Shown in pieces: positions 1-9,900 of a DNA stretch of 20,958 bases. Source of the DNA: an uncultured Actinomycetes bacterium. GTDB taxonomy: Bacteria; Actinomycetota; Actinomycetes; Nanopelagicales; Nanopelagicaceae. How positions within the stretch are numbered: the first letter of the stretch is position 1; every line of letters starts with the position of its first letter. The stretch spans positions 1 through 20,958 of the forward strand of contig CAIWXY010000137.1 in the NCBI GenBank assembly GCA_903916775.1. Direction: 5' to 3'. The notes beneath the pieces were generated by a model. It was not told the DNA's origin, did not search any database, and worked only from the letters and a program-made list of their open reading frames with translations. A program made the translations under genes and the position numbers.

Positions 1-1
1 C

Positions 2-523
2 GTTATTTCGATTACCGATGGTCAGTGCTTCCTTGAGACAGACCTCTTCAACGCAGGTGTTCGTCCAGCTATCAACGTAGGTATCTCGGTATCACGCGTG
101 GGTGGATCTGCTCAGACAAAGGCGATCAAGAAGATTGCTGGTCGCTTGCGTCTTGACCTAGCTCAGTACCGTGAACTCGAAGCTTTCGCAGCTTTCGGTT
201 CAGACCTGGATGCAGCTTCTAAGGCGCAACTTGAGCGTGGAGCTCGCATGGTTGAACTTCTGAAGCAAGGTCAGTACTCGCCTTATTCAGTAGAGCGCAT
301 GGCAGTTTCTATCTGGGCCGGTACAACAGGCAAGATGGATTCAATTCCAGTTGCAGATATTCGTCGCTTTGAAGCTGAGTTCTTGGATTACATCTCACAC
401 TCACACGCTTCTATCTTCGAAGTTATCTCATCAACTCGCGAGTTGAGCGATGACACAGTTGCTTCACTCGAGAAGGCTGTAGAAGCTTTCAAGGGTCAAT
501 TCACCGCGAGTGCAGGTAAGTAA
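2..523 (+). CDS. atpA: F1F0 ATP synthase subunit alpha, C-terminal part (5' truncated by window)
   Basis: This is the 3' end of the alpha subunit of the F1 catalytic head, which forms the alpha3beta3 hexamer that makes ATP at the cytoplasmic membrane. The frame is open from base 2 and gives 173 codons before TAA. It opens with the highly conserved ITDGQCFLETDLFNAGVRP stretch, then ISVSRVGGSAQ and the C-terminal helical domain with LRLDLAQYRELEAFAAFGSDLD. An internal ATG at 98 is not the start, because the conserved sequence continues upstream of it. The nucleotide-binding domain and Walker A lie outside the window. The Cys in GQCF is usually Ile or another hydrophobic residue, a minor variation. 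The gene is followed by atpG after 7 nt, in the standard A-G-D-C order. Confidence 0.98.
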   Translation, partial: VISITDGQCFLETDLFNAGVRPAINVGISVSRVGGSAQTKAIKKIAGRLRLDLAQYRELEAFAAFGSDLDAASKAQLERGARMVELLKQGQYSPYSVERMAVSIWAGTTGKMDSIPVADIRRFEAEFLDYISHSHASIFEVISSTRELSDDTVASLEKAVEAFKGQFTASAGK

Positions 524-530
524 CTAACTC

Positions 531-1426
531 ATGGGTGCCCAACTTCGTATCTATCGCCGCCGAATGCGTTCGGTTAAGGCGACTAAGAAGATTACAAGAG
601 CGATGGAGTTGATCTCTGCCTCTCGTATCGTCAAGGCGCAGCAACGCGTTGCGGCTTCATCGCCGTATGCCAACGAGTTGACTAACGCTGTGAGCGCTGT
701 GGCAACCTTCTCGAATACCGTTCATCCTTTGACAAGCCCAGCTCACAATCCAAAGCGAGCTGCAGTATTGGTCATCACCGCGGACCGCGGTATGGCTGGT
801 GCTTACTCAAACGCTGCAATCAAAGAAGGCGATGCGGTTGTCGCAAACCTTCGTGGTCGCGGCCTAGAGGTTGATGCTTATTTGATCGGTCGCAAAGCAG
901 TGAACTTCTATCGCTTCCGTAACCGTGCTATCGCAGGTTCATGGACTGGCTTCTCAGATAACCCAACATTTGAGAACGCTAAGGAAGTTTCAAGCGCGTT
1001 GATCGAGAACTTCTTAGGCGAATCTGGAGCAGATGAGCTTCACATCGTCTTTACTCAATTTAAATCAATGATCACACAAGAGCCACTCTCTGATCAGCTT
1101 CTGCCACTCGCAGATAAATCTGAATCGGCGGAGCCTCGTGGGATCATGCCAATGTATGAATTCGAATCAAGCGCAGAAGGCGTCCTCGATGCACTTCTTC
1201 CACGCTATGTCGAAGCCCGAGTCTTCAACGCGTTGTTGCAATCTGCTGCTTCTGAGCACGCAGCTCGCCGTCGCGCTATGAAGTCAGCGACTGACAACGC
1301 TGATGAGCTCATTAAGTCACTTACACGACTTGCAAACGCGGCTCGTCAGGCCGAAATTACACAAGAGATCAGTGAAATTGTTGGCGGCGCAGATGCGCTT
1401 GCCTCAGCTAGCGCAGGGAGCGAATG

Positions 1427-1427
<1 letters not shown>
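531..1427 (+). CDS. atpG: F1F0 ATP synthase subunit gamma
   Basis: The gamma subunit is the central rotor shaft of F1, coupling proton flow through F0 to catalysis in the beta subunits. The 298-residue protein is near the family length. Both terminal helices that form the coiled-coil shaft are recognisable: N-terminal RRRMRSVKATKKITRAMELI and C-terminal ASEHAARRRAMKSATDNA followed by a TQEISEIVGGADAL tail. The middle holds the Rossmann-like domain, including VLVITADRGMAGAYS. The start ATG follows the atpA stop by 7 nt with only a weak ribosome-binding site, so translational coupling is likely. The TGA stop overlaps the first possible atpD ATG. Confidence 0.98.
1415..1420 (+). promoter_or_regulatory. 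Ribosome binding site deciding the atpD start
   Basis: AGGGAG sits inside the last codons of atpG, 6 nt upstream of the ATG at 1427 but only 3 nt upstream of the ATG at 1424. The spacing favours the second ATG. Confidence 0.7.
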
Positions 1428-2854
<1,427 letters not shown>

Positions 2855-2858
2855 CCTG

Positions 2859-3116
2859 ATGGCCACACTTACCGTTGAAGTAGTCTCACCCGAAAAGCGC
2901 GTCTGGTCGGGTGAGGCCACAATGGTTTCTGCATGCACACTTGATGGCGACATTGGAATCATGCCAGGACACATCTCACTTCTTGGAGTACTTGTTCCTG
3001 GAATCATCACTGTAAAGACTTCAGATGGCAACACATCAGACTTCAATATGGCTGGTGGATTCATCTCTGTCAACAAAGATCGCGTATCTGTACTAGGTGA
3101 AGAGATCGTTAAGTAG
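2859..3116 (+). CDS. atpC: F1F0 ATP synthase subunit epsilon, short form
   Basis: The epsilon subunit sits on the gamma shaft and, in full-length forms, can inhibit ATP hydrolysis through its C-terminal helical hairpin. This protein has only 85 residues and corresponds to the N-terminal beta-sandwich: it starts LTVEVVSPEKRVWSGEA, has DGDIGIMPGH near residue 30, and ends in DRVSVLGEEIVK, where the sandwich normally finishes. The roughly 40-50 residue helical hairpin found in E. coli-type epsilon is absent, and the TAG stop is followed directly by the operon terminator, so nothing suggests a frameshift. Short epsilon subunits are known in some actinobacteria and green sulfur bacteria. It begins 4 nt after the atpD stop. 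Confidence 0.95.
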   Translation: MATLTVEVVSPEKRVWSGEATMVSACTLDGDIGIMPGHISLLGVLVPGIITVKTSDGNTSDFNMAGGFISVNKDRVSVLGEEIVK

Positions 3117-3134
3117 TTCTCATAAATTTAAGCT

Positions 3135-3169
3135 CGGCCTCATCTTCGGATGGGGCCGTTTTTTATTTT
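3135..3169 (+). terminator. Intrinsic terminator of the atp operon
   Basis: A 10-bp stem pairs CGGCCTCATC (3135-3144) with GATGGGGCCG (3149-3158), with one T-G wobble. The loop is a stable TTCG tetraloop, and TTTTTTATTTT follows directly. It lies 18 nt after the atpC stop. The T-run overlaps the stop codon of the convergent tetR-type gene at 3163-3165. The stem could impede transcription from either side, but the T-run is strong only for the plus strand. Confidence 0.93.
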
Positions 3170-3807
3170 AAGGGTGCAAAAACAAGCGTTCTTGACATGA
3201 GCTTCTTAGCCTTAGCCTCGCTGATACCCCAAATGGAGAGTCCGATTCCCATCGCCACTTCTGCTTCTTGCGGGGTGAGCTCTTCGTTGACGTATACCGC
3301 GGTTAGGAGGCCAGCGAGGCAATAACTCCACAGAATAATTCGCTCCTCGAAATTCTGATCCGGAATTACCCCTTGCTTGGCTAATTCTTGAAAAGCGGCC
3401 GTTCCTCCACCTTTGACTGCTGCGATAAGAAAACCTGGATTACTCAACATATTGCGAAGGATCTTTGCAAACAATGGGTGAGTCTCATTGAGCCAATAGA
3501 GCTTGCGTGCCGAATCCATGACAGCCTCAAGGCTGGAGGCTGGCGGCGCTCCGTTGTAGGACCAGACCACCCACTCTCTCCACAGGTGATCTAAGCCTTC
3601 AGCAAACAAGACCTCTTTACTTGAGAAATATTTATAGATTGTGGTGGGGGAGACTTGTGCGTGCGTGGCGAGCTGTTCGATCGTGGCCCCAGGGCCAATC
3701 TCGGCCAAAACCTCTTGGCCAGCTTTCAGCAACGCAGCCCGGTTGCGCGCCGTGTAGGCAGCTTGGCGGCCAGCTGAGAAGTTTTCAGCATCTTTCGTTG
3801 TGGCCAT
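3163..3807 (-). CDS. TetR/AcrR-family transcriptional regulator
   Basis: A 214-residue one-component repressor-type regulator. The N-terminal DNA-binding domain holds a helix-turn-helix at about residues 41-60 (TIEQLATHAQVSPTTIYKYF), followed by SSKEVLFAEGL, a typical TetR signature. The remaining ~140 residues form the variable helical ligand-binding/dimerisation domain, so the ligand cannot be read from sequence. The gene is divergent from the giant surface-protein gene across about 147 nt and convergent with the atp operon. A -10-like TAGACT ends 6 nt before the ATG, suggesting a leaderless mRNA, and an inverted repeat just upstream could be its own operator. Control of the giant gene is inferred from position only. 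Confidence 0.93.
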   Translation of the reverse strand: MATTKDAENFSAGRQAAYTARNRAALLKAGQEVLAEIGPGATIEQLATHAQVSPTTIYKYFSSKEVLFAEGLDHLWREWVVWSYNGAPPASSLEAVMDSARKLYWLNETHPLFAKILRNMLSNPGFLIAAVKGGGTAAFQELAKQGVIPDQNFEERIILWSYCLAGLLTAVYVNEELTPQEAEVAMGIGLSIWGISEAKAKKLMSRTLVFAPLK

Positions 3808-3813
3808 GTCTCC

Positions 3814-3819
3814 AGTCTA
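3814..3819 (-). promoter_or_regulatory. Candidate leaderless -10 element of the TetR-type gene
   Basis: On the minus strand TAGACT is followed by six bases (GGAGAC) and then the ATG, placing the predicted transcription start at or next to the A of the start codon. The spacer also reads as a GGAG ribosome-binding site, but only 2 nt from the ATG, which is too close for usual function. No convincing -35 was seen at 17-18 nt. Confidence 0.5.
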
Positions 3820-3822
3820 GAA

Positions 3823-3835
3823 CCTGCTTTGCAGG
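3823..3835. promoter_or_regulatory. Inverted repeat, candidate TetR-family operator
   Basis: CCTGC-TTT-GCAGG is a perfect 5-bp inverted repeat with a 3-nt centre. One further outer pair matches after a single mismatch (AA..AT flanks). It lies just upstream of the candidate -10 of the TetR-type gene, where a bound dimer could block polymerase, and inside the divergent region shared with the giant gene. Evidence is positional only. Confidence 0.4.
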
Positions 3836-3903
3836 ATTGGGGTACCTGGCGACACTTAAATTGAGCTTATGAGTGTGGTGATTTCTTTCATTTATGGCAT
3901 ACT

Positions 3904-3932
3904 TTTCCAAGATTGAAAAGTCATTTCATAAT
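3904..3932 (+). promoter_or_regulatory. Candidate promoter of the giant surface-protein gene
   Basis: TTTCCA (3904-3909) and CATAAT (3927-3932) are separated by 17 bp and match the -35 and -10 consensus at 4/6 and 5/6 positions. A transcript would start near 3939, about 16 nt upstream of the ATG at 3955. That would exclude the TTG at 3913 as start codon. Confidence 0.4.
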
Positions 3933-3954
3933 AGTCAATGAGAACGGAATATTT

Positions 3955-6900
3955 ATGCGGGGGTTCCCTTCCATTTTGTCAGCGAGAAATTTGCTCAATC
4001 AAAATCTCGCACGACTGCTTCTTGTAGCCATTCTGGCTCCACTTGCTCCCTTCATTCAGAGCATCTGGTTACCCAATGCTCTGCCATTAGCTCATGCATC
4101 AACCCCGGGCAGTATCTCCATTACTAAAACTGGTAGCGATCCGTACGGAGCATATTCGGGCAATGACTCTATCGATTTCAACTTCCCCGCTGGTCATGGT
4201 TTAAATGATGGGCGCTCGTTTACGATCGAAACCTGGGCTTGGCTAGGTAATTCCAACCCGTATGGCATGGTGACTATGACGGCGGGCGATCCATCCGATG
4301 TCAGAACTCATTATTGGAATGTTCGACGTTCCGGATACATGATGAATCCCACGACGGGAACGTGGTTTGCTGAAGGCAATGGAACGGCATATTGCAATCC
4401 AACGGCTTTAACGAATGCGATGCCCATGGGACAGTGGGTCGATCTTGCTTTTGAGAGATCATTAGTTTCCGGAGCTGCAACTGACTCGATTTATATAAAT
4501 GGAGTACTTTCAGGGAGCTGCTCTGTGGGCACTTCCAATGCCAATGATGACACTGTTCGAATTGGAACAACGTCTGGATATTCAAATTCAAATACTTCAT
4601 ATTTTGGTCCAACACGAATTATCGATGGTGAAGCCATTTACTCATCAAATTTCACACCCAGTACCTCATTTGCTTCGTACAGCTCAAACTCAAGTGGTAC
4701 TGGAACGACCATCTTGAACTTAGCACCTACATCGACAAGTGCACTCAATTATGCACAGACACCTCCATATGCACCAACATTGAGTTATGGAGCCGTCACC
4801 ACTGATTCCAATCCAACTTCAAGCATTCCAACCGAAAGTTCTTCTTCGCTCTCTCCACCTATTTATCTTTCGAGAACCTTTGCGATTAATTCCGGTTCTT
4901 ACAACCCGTCATACTCCTTTGCTGGCACAGCGCCTACGCTGACCGCCACCGCATCTGCAGGTAGTGGCTCAATTACTTTCTCGAGTGCAACACAGAGTGT
5001 CTGTACTGTGGTTTCAAGCGGCGCTGTCTCTTTCGTTGCGCCTGGCACCTGTACGATCTCAGCCCAGATCGCCACGGATGGAACTTATCTAGCACTGACA
5101 AGTACTCCAATTTCCTTCGCAGTCACATCCAGCACGGCCACGCTTTCAGCACTTACCTCCTCAGCGGGATCGTTGACTCCCACTTTTTCAGCTACCACAA
5201 CTTCTTACGCTGAATCTGTACCTAATTCAACAACGTCTATCACACTCACGCCGACCGTCACTCAAGTTAACGCGACTGTCAAAGTAAATGGAACTTCCGT
5301 CTCATCTGGCGTCGCTTCGAGCTCCATTCCACTCACCATTGGATCAAATTCAATTAACGTTGCGGTGACTGCTCAAGATGGCATCACGACGCAGTCATAT
5401 TCCGTCACAGTGACTCGCCAGCAGACAAGTCAGAATATTTCCACAACTTCAGTTGCACCGACCCACGCTGCGGTTGCAGGTGCTACATATACTACTAGCG
5501 CTACCGCAAGCTCAGGCTTAAGCGTTGCAATTTCCCTTGACGCCACCTCTACTGGTTGCACGATAAATACTGGAGTTGTGAGTTTTATCAGTTCTGGTAC
5601 TTGCGTCATTGATTTCAATCAAGCTGGAAACTCGACCTACAGTGCTGCTTCGCAAATCCAGCAGAGCTTTACTGTCGGAAAAGGAGCTCTCACGCTTGCT
5701 TTTGGCAGTGCACCTTCAGGGCTCATATTTGGTGAATCAGCGGGGACACACACTGTAACCGCAGTTGCTACACCGTTAAGCACGGGAACAATTTCGTACA
5801 GCTCTCTGACGTCCGCAACCTGTTCTGTTGATGGAACCACGGGTTCACTCACCGTGATTGCGGCCGGTCTATGCACTATCGCGGCAAACGATAGCGGCAC
5901 CGCAAATTACGCAGCAGCAACTCAGGTCTCACAAAACATCTCGATTGCTAAAGCTACCCCGACGCTTTCCGGCTTTGCCATACCAGGACAAAATTTCGGA
6001 GGATCACCGATTGTGCTCACACCGCCGAGTGTTAGTGGCGCCCTCGTAGGGTCCTTCACATACGCATCGGGCAACACCTCCGTTGCAACCATTTCTGGAT
6101 CTACCCTCACTTCGGTTGGCGGTGGAACTTCTGTCATCACGTCTACTTTTGTCCCATCCGATTCAACTGATTACAACTCGGCTCAAGAGTCGGCGACCGT
6201 CGTCGTTGGTCAATCACCGCAAGTGATCACGATTAACACGAGTGCTCCAGCGACAGGTTCTCTTGGCAGCGCCACTTACACCCCTAGCGCTTTAGCGCCA
6301 GGAGGTTCAGTGGCCATTGCTCTCGATTCATCTTCAACTGGATGCTCACTTGCTGGGGGAGCGATCACCTTTACGGGAACTGGCTTGTGCGTCATCAACT
6401 TTTCTCAATCTGGAAACTCAAGCTATCTGGCTGCAACACCGGCACAGCAGAGCATTTCTGTGTATGGGATTACTTGTTCAATTGGTGGCAGTTTCTATGT
6501 AACTTCTTCAACAATACCCACTGCTGCAGGACAACATTGTTCCGGCGTTGCAACGATCCCTGTGGGAATTACGGGTGTTGCGATTGCAGCGTTTGCTCCA
6601 AACACGAGTTCAACTAACCGTAATCTGACAGGATTGGTATTCCCCTCGAGTGGCTTTGTTAACATCGATCAAGGCGGGTTTGAAAATTTGGGACTGACGA
6701 GCGTCACCGTTCCAAGTACTGTCACAGTTGTTGGCCAATACGCGTTTGAAAATAACCCCCTCGTGAGCGCCACTATCCAAGGCGCCGGAAGCGGCTCGAC
6801 TACTTACCTGGGCGAATCTGTCTTTGCTAACAAGGTATATGGCCTGGGATCGGGTGGTACTGGCATACCGCTTGCGCTCACTTTTGGTAGTGGCAATATT

Positions 6901-9900
6901 CAAGTAGGCGATAACTTTGGAAGTGCTACAAATTTTGCGAGTGTCAATTTTGGAAGTGGCTTATCAACAATAGGAGTTAATGCATTTAAGCAAAATGGAA
7001 TTTCCAATTGGGTTCCGGTTATTCCTGCGACTATCACAACAATTTCTGCGAATGCTTTCACGTACAGTCCGAGCATGAAAGTTATTGAATTTGGTTCTTC
7101 AACAACTCTCAACTTGACCTATATAGACCCAAGTGCATTTGATGTCGGTTCACTTACCAGCGTGCAGGATTGCGAAGTTTCAGGTAGTACCACTGTTCTG
7201 CATACTTATCTAGCAACATATCAACCGAATGCAGTGATCTGGTGTGATCCAGTCGTGGCAAGCGCTCCGATTAGCCTGTCAGGAACGGCTTCCAGCGGGC
7301 AGGCATCGTTAACCTGGTCAAGCGGAGTCTCTCATAATGAGCCTCCCGTTACGGACTTCCTTATTCAGTACAGGGTCAACGGAACCAGTTTGTGGAATGC
7401 ATTTGCACATGCGGCTTCGACTTCCGGGGCTATAAATGTCACAGGCTTAAGCAATGGCCTGACCTATGATTTTCAAGTAGCTGCTATAAACCTAATTGGT
7501 GTAAGTCCGTTTTCAAACGTAACAGATGTGAGACCACTTGGACTTTCGTTTACACCTGTATTTGGAAGTGCCATTTCAACTCCCGACGGCTTCACAGTCG
7601 ATGTGACTAATTTCGATCCCACTTACGTGTGGGAATCGGCAACAGTTACGACAGGTTCCGGAACTATCTCTATAGGAACCGCAGCTGGTGGTCTTTTACC
7701 ACTAACGATCTCAGGGATGTCACCTGGCTCAATCGCCACTATTTCGATTACGGCTGCGAAAGAAAATTATTCAGATGGCATCGGTTATGGCTCTGGTTCC
7801 GCACTCAAGGCCGCACTCACACCAGCGATAAGTAATGTTGTAGCAAATACCGGTGGTTTCACAGCAACTATCACCGATTATGACTCAAACTTCTCGTGGA
7901 GCGTGCATGCAAGCCCAGGAAATGCCGCCATCAGTAATAATCAAATCGTAGTTACAGGTGTCAATCCCGTAACTCAAGTGGTTCTTTCCGTAACCTCCAC
8001 CAGAAGTGGATATGCATCTGGTTTGGAATCAATGACGGCTACAACGCTTCAATTGTTGCAAATTCATTATGATCCAAATGGCGCGACTGGTGGCAGTTGC
8101 GCTGTGGACTCCCATAATTACAATTCAAATGCAACGGCAGTAATTCTCGGAAATTCAGCTCAGAGCGCATTGTCGCTCAGCGGCTATAGTTTTTCTGGCT
8201 GGACACTCAATTCAGATGGCTCTGGTCATATTTATCAATCTGGTGATTCTTTCCAGCTCTCATCATCTAGCATCACCTTCTACGCCAAGTGGACACCTGT
8301 TCCGTACACGGTGACATATCAGGCGAACGGCGCATCTAGCGGTGCCGTTCCGACTGACAACTCGACCTATTCAATCGGTCAGAATGCACCGGTTTATGGA
8401 AATAGCGGCAACCTGGCTCGCATGGGTTATGCATTTGCCGGGTGGGGATACAACGCTACCGAAACTAATACTGTTTACAGTTCAGGAGCCACCTACCTGA
8501 TTGGCGCAAGCAATGTAGTCCTCTGGGCTATTTGGTCTCCAAATACCTACTCGGTGACCTATGACGCCAACGGGGCAGGCGGGCTTCCAAGCAAGACGAG
8601 TGACACCTACACAACTGGCACAGATCCAGCAGCTCTGCCAACAGTAGGAACGATGGTCAAAAGGGGTTATGTATTCGCAGGCTGGGCAGTTACTGTGTCA
8701 GGCAACCCTCTTAGCGGCCCAATTTCTGTGGCAGATAATACAAAGTTGTACGCGCAGTGGAACCTTGCAAATTATCCAGTGAGCTACACGCTAGGTGCGA
8801 ATGGATCCGGAGCGATACCGCTTCAGGCAAATGTGAATTTCGGAGCACCTTTTACCGTTGCAACATCTAATGGGATATCTAGCACAGATTCATCTCAAAA
8901 CACTTATGCGTTTGTCGCATGGTCTGATGGAGTAAATACTTATGCGCCGGGTCAAAGCTATGTGATGAAAGACGCTCCAGTTACTCTTTCCGCGCTTTGG
9001 ACCCGCATTTACAATGTCACCTACTCCTTTAACGGCGGAAGTGTTTCCGTCCCAATTCCTGATGCTCAGAAAGTTTCAGGTGACACGATCACGGTAACTT
9101 CGACAACTCCGGTGCGGGATGGATATACATTTACATATTGGCTTGATCAAAGTGGTCAGAGTGCTTCAAATGGGGAGACATATACCGTCTCGGATAACCA
9201 TTACCTCTTCTATGCGCAATGGATGGCGAACAGTTACACCATTACCTATGATGTAAATGGTGGAAGCTCGGTACCTGTAGAGCCAAATCACACAATCGGC
9301 GAAATATTTACGCTTCCAAGTGCTCCAACTCGGACTGGATACGATTTCGCCAGCTGGAGTGATGGGAGCGCTAGTTACAACGCTGGGGCTCCTTATCAAA
9401 TTGGAGATCACTCTGTAGTGTTGCAAGCGCAGTGGGTGGCACAGCAATATGCGATCTCATTCGATTTTAATGGCGGTATCGGCACTCCGATCGTGCCAAT
9501 CGTGTACACCTTCGGAAATTTGGCTACAACACTTCCTGCTTCGGGACCAAGCCGAACAGATTTCACTTTTAGTGGTTGGTCTTCAAGTCCTACATCAACC
9601 TCTGGTCTTTACTCGCTTGCACCAAGTGGGAATATCTTGCTTCATGCCGTGTGGATATCTTCGGTTTATCACCTTACTTTTAATGCAGGCGACGGATTAA
9701 GTGATACTTCAACCGCAAAGGTGACTATTGGTCAGAGTATCGTTATGCCTGGCGCGACACGGCCTAACTACACACTTGAAGGATGGTCGACCCAAAACTC
9801 AGGTGGCAACTTAATTAACTCGGCCACCTCATTTACTCCAAATTCCGATGTCACGTTGTTTGCACAATGGACTTTGCAGACATTTACGGTTACTTTCAAT

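Noticed and set aside
3913..3954. TTG at 3913 as the start of the giant gene
   Set aside because: It has no ribosome-binding site, would lengthen the signal peptide to about 62 residues, and lies upstream of the predicted transcription start. It is not fully excluded, because TACTTT lies 7 nt before it.
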